Shown here piece by piece: positions 22,001-28,609 of a stretch of 42,894 bases of DNA. Position numbers and translations under genes: made by a program. The number at the start of each line of letters is the position of its first letter. Position 1 is the stretch's first letter. Location: positions 448,869-491,762 of the forward strand of contig NMRA01000022.1 in NCBI GenBank assembly GCA_002633005.1, written 5' to 3'. Origin of the DNA: Phoronis australis. Taxonomy: Eukaryota; Phoronida; Phoronidae. The notes beneath the pieces were generated by a model. The model saw only the letters and a list, made by a program, of their open reading frames with translations, was not told where the DNA came from and did not search any database.

Positions 22001-23246
22001 TAAATAGGTCACAGTTCATTGTTACACACATAGACTGTACACGTCATGTGCTGGGAGACTGATACAAAACCAAGTAAGAAATGAATTACAAAAATTGAAT
22101 CGGTGGTCGTTAGCACGAGACCGAAACATTGAAATGTCAATTTATTACAGTAACTGAATGAAGGAATTAGGGTGAGGATTTATCTCTTTTCACAATTTGC
22201 TGTGTTCATGACCACAGAGGCCTGAGGCAACAGTAGCATTCGTTCTCAATGCCAACGGTCATATGCATGTATATGCACAACTCCCTTAGGATCAAAACTA
22301 CGTTTTGTCTTTGTTTTCCCCGGCACCATTCTACCATAAGTACACCTCGTTTACTCAACGTTATGGCGATTTTGTGAATGAAAGGACTGAGGGTATACGA
22401 AGGTGTTCTGTACCTGACTGGGATTTGATTGAAAGCCCTTTAACCTTTGACCTCGGATAAGTAGTAAACAAATATCCACGCAGTTGTGCGGTTTCAAGGT
22501 GGTTCTGTTAAATCTTTTTCCCTCATTACGCAATATATATTTTGTATTTGAAGTTCCCGGAGAATGAAGATAAGGTATTTTACTAGACACGTGAAATATT
22601 GTAAAAATGACCATTTTTTGTGAATAAGGTTGGAGATAACCTTAAAAGTGGGCTCCGCTGTATTACATTTTCCTAATCTTGTCTTGAAAAACCGCCTTAC
22701 TGTGTTCATCTGGTAATTAGTTTGAAAGCCTTAACTGTAGAGGTGAGCATGAGCTTATAAACATGTTATTTTACTACTTCATCACTGATTCAGGTTAATA
22801 CCAGAGTTTCTGAATTGATGTCACATTGCTTGAACGGACAGTGCAGGGTTTATTTGTCACATAAGCAAAGTGGAAACATGTTCAATAACAGTTCTCTCTA
22901 CGTAACAAAAGCACTTTACTGTAAAAATATTTCACAAAAGTAAAAACACGCATATATGAGCTATATAACTAACAACCCATGTTTATCCTCTTATTAAAAT
23001 CTTCTGTAGACAACCGTAGAACACATGTTCAACGTGCTGCTCTTCCCAGACGGAGGTTGGATGGTGGATCAGAGGGATGACATTGAGTCTGATGAGTCTC
23101 GCCAACAACAGATGTTGCTACTGAGACAGTTGTGCATTCCTAACATGTGCTACTTGTTACACAGTGTACTACATACAACTGAGCAATATCAACAATGTGT
23201 TGAGTTGGCTGACGTGATAGCCTCAGAGCAACACCAGCTGTATAAG
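919..23246 (+). CDS. NUP107: NUP107, nuclear pore Y-complex scaffold nucleoporin (21 exons; last exon missing)
   Basis: Nup107 is a core alpha-solenoid (ACE1-type) member of the Nup107-160 Y complex, which forms the outer rings of the nuclear pore and acts at kinetochores in mitosis. In the known complex its N-terminal half contacts Nup96 and its C-terminal part contacts Nup133. I joined 919-1012, 1523-1609, 5572-5684, 6216-6372, 6821-6977, 7634-7766, 8749-8802, 9699-9790, 11140-11218, 12953-13066, 13459-13635, 14020-14219, 14789-14837, 15119-15188, 16442-16560, 17094-17229, 17608-17771, 19100-19202, 19627-19715, 20424-20669 and 23010-23246. Every junction is GT-AG and every phase agrees, giving 890 residues. 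Diagnostic stretches include [53 protein letters not shown] and [13 protein letters not shown], recalled from human NUP107. Human has 925 residues, so about 35 C-terminal residues are absent, probably in the N gap that follows. Overall identification is very secure; the first two exons are less so. Confidence 0.95.
1013..1522 (+). other. NUP107 intron 1, probable U12-type (minor spliceosome)
   Basis: The intron begins GTATCTTTG, close to the U12 donor consensus GTATCCTTT. It has CCTTAAC at 1506-1512, matching the core of the U12 branch site TTCCTTAAC, about ten bases before the AG at 1521-1522. There is no polypyrimidine tract at the 3' end, as expected for this class. The reading phase (1) is kept only with this AG or a later one at 1545-1546. 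Inference from motif matches. Confidence 0.45.
1523..1609 (+). CDS. NUP107: NUP107 coding exon 2
   Basis: Residues about 32-60. Contains [19 protein letters not shown], which matches the human N-terminal segment around VIPRTPSSFRQP. The donor is a consensus GTAAGT. The frame is open back to 1516, and the start at 1523 is chosen from the U12-like branch site. An acceptor at 1546 would also keep the frame and shorten the exon by 24 bases. Confidence 0.65.
2066..3378 (+). repeat. Direct duplication, copy 1 (probable assembly duplicate)
   Basis: This segment is repeated at 3380-4701 with scattered substitutions and a net 9-base length difference. It ends at a lone N at 3379, and the next base restarts the same sequence. 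That layout is typical of two overlapping haplotype contigs placed side by side with a token gap, rather than a true tandem duplication. Confidence 0.85.
3380..4701 (+). repeat. Direct duplication, copy 2 (probable assembly duplicate)
   Basis: Near-identical partner of 2066-3378. Differences include a short segment present here but absent from copy 1 near 3885, and small indels in T-runs. Copy 2 runs on without a break into 4702-5350, so it is the copy that carries the true downstream continuation. Confidence 0.85.
5249..5267 (-). promoter_or_regulatory. Best CTCF-like site in the repeat
   Basis: Read on the minus strand this is TGGCCACTAGATGGCGCTA. It differs from the familiar vertebrate CTCF 19-mer TGGCCACCAGGGGGCGCTA at three positions, all of which vary in real sites. 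It is the last unit of the array in NUP107 intron 2. Binding is inferred from motif similarity only. Confidence 0.45.
5572..5684 (+). CDS. NUP107: NUP107 coding exon 3
   Basis: Residues about 61-98, rich in Ser, Gly and Pro (for example [20 protein letters not shown]), matching the flexible N-terminal region of Nup107 near human GFFGNLSM. The acceptor is CATTTCAG, the donor GTAACG, and the exon ends in phase 0. Confidence 0.85.
5685..6215 (+). other. NUP107 intron 3; nothing recognised
   Basis: About 530 bases of AT-rich intron with no repeat or alternative exon that I can support. It ends in a T-rich tract and TTTCCAG. Confidence 0.6.
6216..6372 (+). CDS. NUP107: NUP107 coding exon 4
   Basis: Residues about 99-150. 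The stretch [20 protein letters not shown] matches human SITEDVTISAVMLREDD. This is the end of the disordered N-terminus, just before the solenoid begins. Phase 0 start and phase 1 end at G|GTAGGA. Confidence 0.9.
6373..6820 (+). other. NUP107 intron 4; nothing recognised
   Basis: About 450 bases of AT-rich sequence with no feature I can name. It ends GGTCTTTGCCAG. Confidence 0.6.
6821..6977 (+). CDS. NUP107: NUP107 coding exon 5
   Basis: Residues about 151-202. Begins [20 protein letters not shown] and ends in RRTTPGQQK, equivalent to human SMSMFSDFLQSFLKH and SRATPGLQK. This is the first helical part of the solenoid. The donor GTACGT lies after CAA AA, in phase 2. Confidence 0.93.
7168..7339. 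mobile_element. Short foldback MITE in NUP107 intron 5
   Basis: Two arms of about 55-60 bp are imperfect inverted repeats. The left arm begins near ATACATCGAAACGAATCAT and runs to CCCAAAGCCA at about 7233. The right arm starts TGGCTTTGGG near 7282 and ends GTTTCGATGGGTA. The spacer is about 50 bp. There is no coding capacity, so it is a non-autonomous hairpin element of unknown superfamily. It sits between exons 5 and 6. Confidence 0.75.
7634..7766 (+). CDS. NUP107: NUP107 coding exon 6
   Basis: Residues about 203-247. Completes [20 protein letters not shown] and continues [12 protein letters not shown], matching human [30 protein letters not shown] in order. The acceptor is TTTGCAG and the donor GTAGGT in phase 0. 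Confidence 0.95.
7956..8055 (+). repeat. 39-bp tandem repeat, about 2.5 units
   Basis: Units start at 7956, 7995 and 8034, each opening TGGAA(A/G). The first two share TTCATGGGAAATT followed by AAAAGGTGTG. The array lies in NUP107 intron 6 and creates an open frame (7923-8375) that translates as a repeated WK.HGKLKRC phrase. I regard that frame as non-coding. Confidence 0.75.
8571..8651 (+). other. Polypurine, G-run-rich tract upstream of a microexon
   Basis: Almost entirely A and G for about 80 bases. Four GGG runs occur close together (around 8576-8601), so a quadruplex or triplex-type structure on this strand is conceivable. It ends about 100 bases before the 54-nt exon 7 of NUP107. Any effect on splicing is inference. 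Confidence 0.6.
8749..8802 (+). CDS. NUP107: NUP107 coding exon 7 (54-nt microexon)
   Basis: Residues 248-265. Reads [18 protein letters not shown], which aligns with human KTVVEALFQRDSLVRQSQ and exactly fills the gap between exons 6 and 8. The acceptor is TTCTGAG, which is weak (no C before AG, short pyrimidine tract), and the donor is GTTTGC, also weak. The acceptor could lie three bases later. The exon is supported by homology and phase rather than by splice-site strength. Confidence 0.85.
8803..9698 (+). other. NUP107 intron 7; nothing recognised
   Basis: About 900 bases of AT-rich sequence. I see no repeat, RNA gene or conserved coding segment in it. It ends TTTGTTGTAG. Confidence 0.6.
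9699..9790 (+). CDS. NUP107: NUP107 coding exon 8
   Basis: Residues about 266-295. Begins [12 protein letters not shown] and ends [11 protein letters not shown], matching human LVVDWLESIAKD and IEFYAKSVYW. Phase 0 start; donor TG|GTGAGT in phase 2. Confidence 0.95.
10375..10899. mobile_element. 525-bp non-autonomous DNA transposon with TIRs and target-site duplication
   Basis: Ends are perfect 13-bp inverted repeats: CAGGGCTTGGAAT at 10375 and its complement ending at 10899. The element is flanked by a 6-bp direct repeat GTTACA at 10369-10374 and 10900-10905. The left side has repeated TTTCCGCGG/TTTCCGC phrases; a T-run follows at about 10745. No transposase is present. CAGGG termini resemble hAT-type ends, though hAT normally gives 8-bp duplications, so the class is uncertain. 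It lies in NUP107 intron 8. Confidence 0.88.
11140..11218 (+). CDS. NUP107: NUP107 coding exon 9
   Basis: Residues about 296-322. Completes [14 protein letters not shown] and ends [11 protein letters not shown], equivalent to human WENTLHTLKQRQ and VGSVRPLVTEL. Phase 2 start and phase 0 end at GTGAGT. Confidence 0.95.
11219..12952 (+). other. NUP107 intron 9; one shared repeat fragment, otherwise nothing recognised
   Basis: A 27-base stretch at 12081-12107 is identical to 14657-14683 in intron 12, so both are probably fragments of one dispersed repeat. I can name nothing else in this 1.7-kb intron. It ends in a weak acceptor (TTGTTCAAG). Confidence 0.55.
12953..13066 (+). CDS. NUP107: NUP107 coding exon 10
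   Basis: Residues 323-360. [20 protein letters not shown] followed by [13 protein letters not shown] matches human [20 protein letters not shown] and RLLKYLFTLIRAG almost residue for residue. This is one of the most conserved parts of the family. The donor is GTAATC. Confidence 0.97.
13459..13635 (+). CDS. NUP107: NUP107 coding exon 11
   Basis: Residues 361-419. Contains [20 protein letters not shown] and [15 protein letters not shown], matching human [20 protein letters not shown] and VEGNPYRRIWKISCW. An insertion rich in Gly, Asp and Gln sits between the two blocks, as in human. The donor is GTACGA. Confidence 0.97.
14020..14219 (+). CDS. NUP107: NUP107 coding exon 12
   Basis: Residues 420-485. 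[20 protein letters not shown] and [16 protein letters not shown] match human [20 protein letters not shown] and WAYFRVMVDSLVEQEI. Solenoid helices. The acceptor is CATTCCAG; the donor GTGAGT follows CT, in phase 2. Confidence 0.97.
14300..14400 (+). repeat. tRNA-derived SINE remnant
   Basis: GGTTCGAATCT at 14362-14372 matches the RNA polymerase III B box (GGTTCGANTCC) at 10 of 11 positions. A degenerate A-box-like TGGTGTGACTT lies about 54 bases upstream. No cloverleaf can be drawn, so it is not a functional tRNA. It is in NUP107 intron 12. Confidence 0.45.
14465..14562 (+). repeat. tRNA-derived SINE fragment with a duplicated A-box half
   Basis: Two 36-bp units share TGGTAGACCTG(A/T)CTCATGG at 14474 and 14510. 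The second contains TGGTGCAGTGG, a perfect A-box (TRGYNNARNGG). A poor B-box-like segment ends at TTAATTCC. It looks like a tRNA-derived head whose 5' half was tandemly duplicated. Confidence 0.5.
14789..14837 (+). CDS. NUP107: NUP107 coding exon 13 (49 nt)
   Basis: Residues about 486-502. [16 protein letters not shown] aligns with human WTLEKVFEELQATDKK. Strong acceptor (CCTTTTTTCAG) and consensus donor GTAAGT. Confidence 0.95.
15119..15188 (+). CDS. NUP107: NUP107 coding exon 14
   Basis: Residues about 503-525. [15 protein letters not shown] matches human HYHIVQKFLILGDID. The donor is G|GTTGGT in phase 1. It was chosen because it joins in frame to exon 15; a GT eight bases later does not. 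Confidence 0.95.
15189..16441 (+). other. NUP107 intron 14; nothing recognised
   Basis: About 1.25 kb of AT-rich intron with no repeat, RNA gene or extra exon that I can support. It ends GTATGCCTCCAG. Confidence 0.6.
16442..16560 (+). CDS. NUP107: NUP107 coding exon 15
   Basis: Residues about 526-565. [13 protein letters not shown] and [17 protein letters not shown] match human GLMDEFSKWLSKS and HLLRFMTHLILFFRTLG. Ends in phase 0 at GTACGA. Confidence 0.96.
16561..17093 (+). other. NUP107 intron 15; nothing recognised
   Basis: About 530 bases. A lone CTCF-like core with one mismatch (CCCCCCTGCTGG, about 16743-16754) is present but not part of any array. It ends TCTGCATATAG. Confidence 0.5.
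17094..17229 (+). CDS. NUP107: NUP107 coding exon 16
   Basis: Residues about 566-610. Begins [20 protein letters not shown] and ends VEWYAKFLE, equivalent to human [20 protein letters not shown] and VAQYALFLE. Donor G|GTAAGA in phase 1. Confidence 0.96.
17608..17771 (+). CDS. NUP107: NUP107 coding exon 17
   Basis: Residues about 611-665. [20 protein letters not shown] followed by [11 protein letters not shown] matches human [20 protein letters not shown] and KTVVENIRKKD. Donor GTCAGT. Confidence 0.97.
17772..18929 (+). other. NUP107 intron 17, first part; nothing recognised
   Basis: About 1.15 kb of AT-rich sequence before the foldback element at 18930. No extra exon is needed between exons 17 and 18, because they join in phase and match the human order. 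Confidence 0.6.
18930..19072. mobile_element. 143-bp foldback MITE
   Basis: The left arm (from CAAACATTTTTAAGTCTGG through TCACGTGA and on to GTTCA) is the imperfect reverse complement of the right arm (GTTCAT..GGTCACGTGGTGTGG..CAGACCAGACTTAGAAATGTTTG). Arms are about 55 bp with a spacer of about 40. A related left arm occurs at about 29525-29600 beside TRMT112, so it is a dispersed family. Only 27 bases separate it from exon 18. Confidence 0.78.
19100..19202 (+). CDS. NUP107: NUP107 coding exon 18
   Basis: Residues about 666-699. [18 protein letters not shown] and [16 protein letters not shown] match human [18 protein letters not shown] and RAEALKQGNAIMRKFL. Among the best conserved parts of the protein. 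Donor G|GTAAAC in phase 1. Confidence 0.98.
19627..19715 (+). CDS. NUP107: NUP107 coding exon 19
   Basis: Residues about 700-729. [20 protein letters not shown] matches human [20 protein letters not shown]. Acceptor TTTGTTTGCAG and donor GTAGGT. Confidence 0.97.
20008..20084 (+). repeat. 13-bp minisatellite, about six units
   Basis: The unit CAATAGACATGTT is repeated head to tail from 20008 with one substitution (GTA for GTT), ending in a partial unit. It lies in NUP107 intron 19. There are no spacers between units, so this is not a CRISPR-type array. Confidence 0.9.
20317..20390 (+). repeat. tRNA(Glu)-like SINE head or tRNA pseudogene
   Basis: TGGTGTAGAGG is a perfect A-box match (TRGYNNARNGG). 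A B-box-like AGTTCAATTC follows 40 bases later after a TTTTCAC anticodon-loop-like stretch. The 5' TCTC can pair with GAGA at the 3' end, giving a tRNA-sized unit of 74 bases. The overall order resembles animal tRNA-Glu, but stems are disrupted. Probably SINE-derived. It lies 33 bases before exon 20. Confidence 0.55.
20424..20669 (+). CDS. NUP107: NUP107 coding exon 20
   Basis: Residues 730-811. [20 protein letters not shown] followed by ANESFNDWF and, later, [15 protein letters not shown] matches human [29 protein letters not shown] and KVAHEHKEKKYEMDF. Part of the C-terminal solenoid. Donor GTGTGT. Confidence 0.98.
21224..22641. mobile_element. 1.4-kb DNA transposon relic with TTAA target duplication
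   Basis: The left end GGTTATCTCCAACCTTATT (21224-21242) is matched by its exact complement ending at 22641. TTAA flanks both sides (21220-21223 and 22642-22645). TTAA duplications are typical of the piggyBac and Kolobok superfamilies. The interior is AT-rich, with no transposase frame that I can recognise. It fills most of NUP107 intron 20. Confidence 0.88.
23010..23246 (+). CDS. NUP107: NUP107 coding exon 21 (penultimate)
   Basis: Residues 812-890. [19 protein letters not shown] and [20 protein letters not shown] match human MYNVLLFVDGGWMVDVRED and [20 protein letters not shown]. It ends SEQHQLYK at donor GTGTGT, where human continues LVFSKEELRK to the C-terminus. This is the Nup133-binding end of the protein. 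The remaining ~35 codons are not found in the readable downstream sequence. Confidence 0.98.
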
Positions 23247-23556
23247 GTGTGTAACGCTGTTCCCATGGAAGATTGGCAGATGGGAATAGCCCCAGTACTT
23301 TTCAGGCAAATTTTTATTTGGAAAATTGCTGGGATTCTAAGTTCCATCAAATTTAATTCCAGGAAAAATTAGTCAGTTGCAGACATTTGTTTATTCAAAT
23401 AAAATTCCAAGCCAGGCAGCTCCGGACCAGTGGCAGTATTGCAGCCCAACACTTAATTATTCAATTAAGGAAGTGATGTGATCTGACAGTCACACAGATG
23501 TCTGAAAAGGACGTTTGCAAGGCCTGCTGATAGGGGCTACAGAACTTGTTGGGGTT

Positions 23557-24322
23557 NNNNNNNNNNNNNNNNNNNNNNNNNNNNNNNNNNNNNNNNNNNN
23601 NNNNNNNNNNNNNNNNNNNNNNNNNNNNNNNNNNNNNNNNNNNNNNNNNNNNNNNNNNNNNNNNNNNNNNNNNNNNNNNNNNNNNNNNNNNNNNNNNNNN
23701 NNNNNNNNNNNNNNNNNNNNNNNNNNNNNNNNNNNNNNNNNNNNNNNNNNNNNNNNNNNNNNNNNNNNNNNNNNNNNNNNNNNNNNNNNNNNNNNNNNNN
23801 NNNNNNNNNNNNNNNNNNNNNNNNNNNNNNNNNNNNNNNNNNNNNNNNNNNNNNNNNNNNNNNNNNNNNNNNNNNNNNNNNNNNNNNNNNNNNNNNNNNN
23901 NNNNNNNNNNNNNNNNNNNNNNNNNNNNNNNNNNNNNNNNNNNNNNNNNNNNNNNNNNNNNNNNNNNNNNNNNNNNNNNNNNNNNNNNNNNNNNNNNNNN
24001 NNNNNNNNNNNNNNNNNNNNNNNNNNNNNNNNNNNNNNNNNNNNNNNNNNNNNNNNNNNNNNNNNNNNNNNNNNNNNNNNNNNNNNNNNNNNNNNNNNNN
24101 NNNNNNNNNNNNNNNNNNNNNNNNNNNNNNNNNNNNNNNNNNNNNNNNNNNNNNNNNNNNNNNNNNNNNNNNNNNNNNNNNNNNNNNNNNNNNNNNNNNN
24201 NNNNNNNNNNNNNNNNNNNNNNNNNNNNNNNNNNNNNNNNNNNNNNNNNNNNNNNNNNNNNNNNNNNNNNNNNNNNNNNNNNNNNNNNNNNNNNNNNNNN
24301 NNNNNNNNNNNNNNNNNNNNNN
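23557..24322. other. Assembly gap (766 N)
   Basis: A solid run of N. It begins 310 bases after the last visible NUP107 exon and is the likeliest place for the final exon and 3' UTR. Long reading frames that cross it are artefacts of untranslated N. Confidence 0.95.
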
Positions 24323-24963
24323 TCTTGAAGCTGCCGACATTCCAGCCACGGTTTCTGCCGGTCCTTCGAAGCAATTATAGCACATATATACGAATTTTTA
24401 AGAATGGCAAGGGTGCGTTTTGTGTTGACGGAAATGTCCATGGCGTCGAGGAATCTGAGGCATTTAATGATGAACAACTGTTGTGGCTTCATTTGGAAAA
24501 ACACTTAGCAAAACTAACTTCCAAGTATGCATACTGTGGCGGAATTAAGAAATACGATTATGGCAGTGCAAATTGTAGCAGAGCCACAAAGTGTGCTAAA
24601 ATGGTAGAAAAATGGGCATAACATTTCTGTAGAAGATAAAAGGTTGATTGGCGCAGGAGAAGGCCGATGTCTTCAATGCTCAGAAAAATTTCGGCAGGCA
24701 AGAGACGTGCCAAGAAAATGGCACAGTTGAGTCCGGGCATTCTAGAGGAAAGAACTGCAACCAATTCCAGTTATTCGGTGCAACTTCTCTCACCCGACGG
24801 GGTTGTTTCACGATACCGCAACCTCAAACAACGTCAAAGAAACGAAATGCGGAGGGTGAGATATTACAGAGTATTAGTATTTATTCTTGAATACACGTGT
24901 CCACCTCAAAATGAATTTCCCACGGTCATTCTTTATGCCGATAGCAATTTTTTCGTGAACTGA
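24323..24963 (+). other. Unassigned open frames next to the gap
   Basis: Two consecutive + strand frames look more protein-like than their surroundings. One runs out of the gap to a stop at 24621 (contains KNGKGAFCVDGNVHGVEES). The other runs 24667-24963 (contains RKISAGKRRAKKMAQLSPG and SRYRNLKQRQRNEMRR). I recognise no family and see no splice context linking them to NUP107. They could be a fragment of a mobile-element gene or chance. Confidence 0.2.
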
Positions 24964-26663
24964 AGAAGAACAGGAATCAGACATCCCGCGCGCTCCGTCT
25001 ATGGTCCTGACACTTCAAACTTTTGTCAACACGATAGGTAGCCGCAGAAAGTTCGATGTTGACCTCATTCTAATCTTCTCTGCAATCCACTGTCAGGGGA
25101 CGAAAACAATCCAAAGTCCGCTCCTCGAAATAAGGCTTGCTTAGCTGGAATTCAGAACTGCGGTCATGAGAGTGTTTTCACCTCCTGATTGCGAAGCGAT
25201 CGAGTTAGCTGTGGTATCTTCATCAGCGCGTGCTCTCAGCGGGAGGTCACCGCTTTATCCACTCGAGCGCTCGACAACAACTAAACAGACGACAGTCTCA
25301 GAACTCTCACATGCAAATTTGATATGCAAATGAGGGAGTACTTGATTACTGCGCCATCTATACATCGACGGAAAAGCTTAAATACCCGTGACTGCGTGTG
25401 GGAAATTGTGATTGCGTGCACTGAAGTCGATATTTTCAAAGTACAATTACACCACTGTTTAAGGTTGCAAAGTGAGTTTTTTGATATCATTCTATAGAAA
25501 AAGCCTTAATCTCTCTGATAAAATTATCTGTTCCCTTTTTAACGAAACTTAAGTCCTGAAATTAGTCCGGGGAAGGAGGCCAAAAACGGCGGTTTAGCTA
25601 GTTGTCCCTTCCTGGTTATCTCTTCCTGCTAATACCTAATTATGAAGCATCAGTAACCCACTGCCAAGGAAACCTTAAATGCCATACAGCTAACTTCAAA
25701 AACAGCCATTTTTCTTCAATTATTTGTGCACTTGCTAAATATTCTTCAAATGCTCCACACTTTACCAAAATAATGTTGTTTGGATGGTGATGCACAGGGT
25801 GCCGGTAAACATACACTGAGAAGCACAACATTTATTAAAGATCCATCAAGCACGATTCGTTAAAACAACAACAAAACTAGAATCTGTTTTATCAGGATCG
25901 CATACAGAACTGAATACAGAAAATCAAATCATTCTTTCAAATAACATGAGAAGTATGGAGGTAGGCATTTAAAATACAAGAGAACAGCAAACAGTTAAAC
26001 AGTTCACCAATCCAATGGAACATTACATTAACATTGTAGGTATACTGTGATATTTCACTCAACTCATTCCTCCCTGATCCCATCATATGGCGTAACTGTT
26101 TGTTTTCACTCGGGGGCAGTTGCCGTCTCAAGGCGTTATCAAAACGGTGCATCTCACAGACCGATCACGCCTTCAGGAGGGATAGAAGGCAGCAATTTAT
26201 TGGCTTAAGTTGAAATATATCTAAGGTATTCCCAGTTTTCTATCCAATGAAGATTGAGACAACATACTCTATTAACTTATTGTTTGTGAAGTTGATGCCT
26301 ATTGGTTGTTATTTCTGAACTTAAGAACCATTTCTTCACAAGCTAATTATTAATTCAAGGAAAAACCAGGAAGCGTCTTAACTTTGTAGTGGTTGTTGCA
26401 GTAACTTTTGAAAGATTATAGAGATGTTCTTCCATGAAACATTGTTTGATTTGAAGACTAGATTGAAACTAATTGCTCTGAATTGGAGCCTAATTGGCAT
26501 TACATAACACTGCTGTAACCACGTAAACAGCTAGGGTGCTCCTGTTTATTTTATTAGAACTGACCAGAAACAATATTAAACAAAATTTTCAATTACTGGG
26601 AACATTTTACTGTCACCAGCACTGTGCATACACTCACTTGAAATATAGCCTTGGTATTACACG
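24964..26663. other. Intergenic stretch; one possible tRNA-like segment
   Basis: On the minus strand around 25270-25175, CGAGTGGATAAAGCGGTGACC resembles the D-arm region of tRNA-Ser/Leu-type SINE heads, but I find no good B box. Nothing else is recognised in this stretch. It lies between the 3' ends of two convergent genes. Confidence 0.3.
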
Positions 26664-27811
26664 GATATCATCTCTACTGCTGCTCTCTTGAAGTTTTTAT
26701 TATGGAGGATAGTGCGGATACTGATAGCACAGGATACATTTAGATATAGACTTCAGTGATTATGGATATGAAAGTGTGGATACTGATGGCACTCAGTGGT
26801 CAGATTTATATACAGATTTCAGTGATCTAGATTATAATGAGGATATGCCACACGGAAAACTTTCCCGACATGCTTTCTGGACATTTAAATGGATTATTTG
26901 TAAACGAATGTCTTTGTTTCTGGAAATGAAAAAGTAAAACTACTTGTTCAACCCTTTATCAATACTAAACATGGATAAAATTTATATAACATGAAGCTCA
27001 TTTACTCAAGATGTATTGCTGAAAATATGGTAAGTATATGTTTACTAATGACTGAGTAAAGAGGTTTTAATTATGTGCAGTGCTTCTGACCTATCTGACA
27101 TTCCACAGCACAGCCAGGCCATTAAGCTATTTATACCATATGGCTTACAAGGTCGAATGAGTTAAAAGGTGCATTACTAACAACATAAATTTGAGAATTA
27201 CAAAATAGAGGTCGATTAACTCACAAACTGGTCTAAATTTATCTGGAAATTGCCTTAATAGGTGGTTTCCACCATTAAACAAAACAGATCACCCATGATC
27301 AATTTTAATGGCCTCACTTTAGAAGGATAAACCCACTCAAAATGGACTGTTTTTTACAATAAGTCTTCAACCCGAATCTGATCTGTTTGAGAACTGTGGC
27401 TCGCTTTCTGTAGTAACATGTGGTTGCATAACCTGGTTTATAACGTGTCTTCAGGTGTGAGGGAAATGTCCATTCAAAATCTGAACAAACTTGATTTTCT
27501 GTGCATTCAAGTAAAATTAAAATCTTACCTGCAAATGACCCACATACTATCCCCATAGTTAAACATACCGCAAATGCTCTAAAATAGGGACGTCCCAGAT
27601 TACACAGAGATAGAACTCTCATTTGTCCCAGTTAAAAATCGTGATTTTTTCACGCTGTGTGTCTTGTAATGTCAAGCACATTTTCACAGGTCATGTCTGA
27701 AATCGATGAGGTGTAAGGCCGTGATAATATTCCCAATTTCAACCGTTTAAAATACTGGAATTGAAAACATATCTACAGGAAAAGGGATTCTGTTCAATTC
27801 AATTCAAAATT
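26664..27811 (+). repeat. Direct duplication, long copy (probable assembly duplicate)
   Basis: Repeated at 27813-28591 after a lone N at 27812, with few substitutions. The long copy has 369 bases (26842-27210) that the short copy lacks, with the same three bases GAG at both edges of the missing part. This suggests two haplotypes, one with a deletion, laid end to end. Confidence 0.85.
26702..26937 (+). pseudogene. Broken acidic reading frame with an internal repeat
   Basis: An ATG at 26702 opens MEDSADTDSTG. A one-base shift near 26735 then leads into a frame with two related phrases, LDIDFSDYGYESVDTDG and SDLYTDFSDLDYNED, ending at TAA 26937. Most residues are Asp, Ser, Thr and Tyr. I know no such family. 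In the partner copy at 27813 the same stretch has replacement changes and stops early at the deletion edge. Possibly a decayed gene or chance repetition. Confidence 0.25.
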
Positions 27812-27812
27812 N

Positions 27813-28591
27813 GATATCATCTCTACTGCTGCTCTCTTGAAGTTTTTATTATGGAGGATAGTGTGGATACTGATAGCACAGGATACATTTAGATATAGAC
27901 TTCAGTGATTATGGATATGATAGTTTGGATACTGATGGCACTAAGTGGTCTGATTTATATACAGATTTCAGTGATCTAGATTATAATGAGGTCGATTAAC
28001 TCACAAACTGGTCTAAATTTATTTGGAAATTGCCTTAATAGGTGGTTTCCACCATTAAACAAAACAGATCACCCATGATCAATTTTAATGGCCTCACTTC
28101 AGGATAAACCCAATCAAAATGGACTGTTTTTTACAATAAGTCTTCAATCCGAATCTGATCTGTTTGAGAACTGTGGCTCGCTTTCTGTAGTAACATGTGG
28201 TTGCATAACCTGGTTTATAACGTGTCTTCAGGTGTGAGGGAAATGTCCATTCAAAATCTGAACAAACTACTTGATTTTCTGTGCATTCAAGTAAAATTAA
28301 AATCTTACCTGCAAATGACCCACATACTATCCCCATAGTTAAACATACCGCAAATGCTCTAAAATAGGGACGTCCCAGATTACACAGAGATAGAACTCTC
28401 ATTTGTCCCAGTTAAAATTCGCGATGTTTTCAAGCTGTGTGTCTTGTAATGTCAAGCACATTTTCACAGGTCATGTCTGAAATCGATGAGGTGTAAGGCC
28501 GTGATAATATTCCCAATTTCAACCGTTTAAAATACTGGAATTGAAAACAAATCTACAAGAAAAGGGATTCTGTTCAATTCAATTCAAAATT
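27813..28591 (+). repeat. Direct duplication, short copy (probable assembly duplicate)
   Basis: Near-identical to 26664-27811 without its 369-base segment. It runs on without a break into the sequence leading to the TRMT112 3' end, whereas the long copy stops at the N. Confidence 0.85.
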
Positions 28592-28609
28592 CAACCAATG
28601 AACTTGCTT

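Noticed and set aside
23461-24621. Several frames of 260-368 codons
   Set aside because: They are almost entirely untranslated N; only the 24323-24621 end carries sequence.
27314-28402. A 102-codon minus-strand frame present twice almost unchanged
   Set aside because: It looks conserved only because the two copies are the probable assembly duplicates at 26664 and 27813; its sequence matches no family I know.
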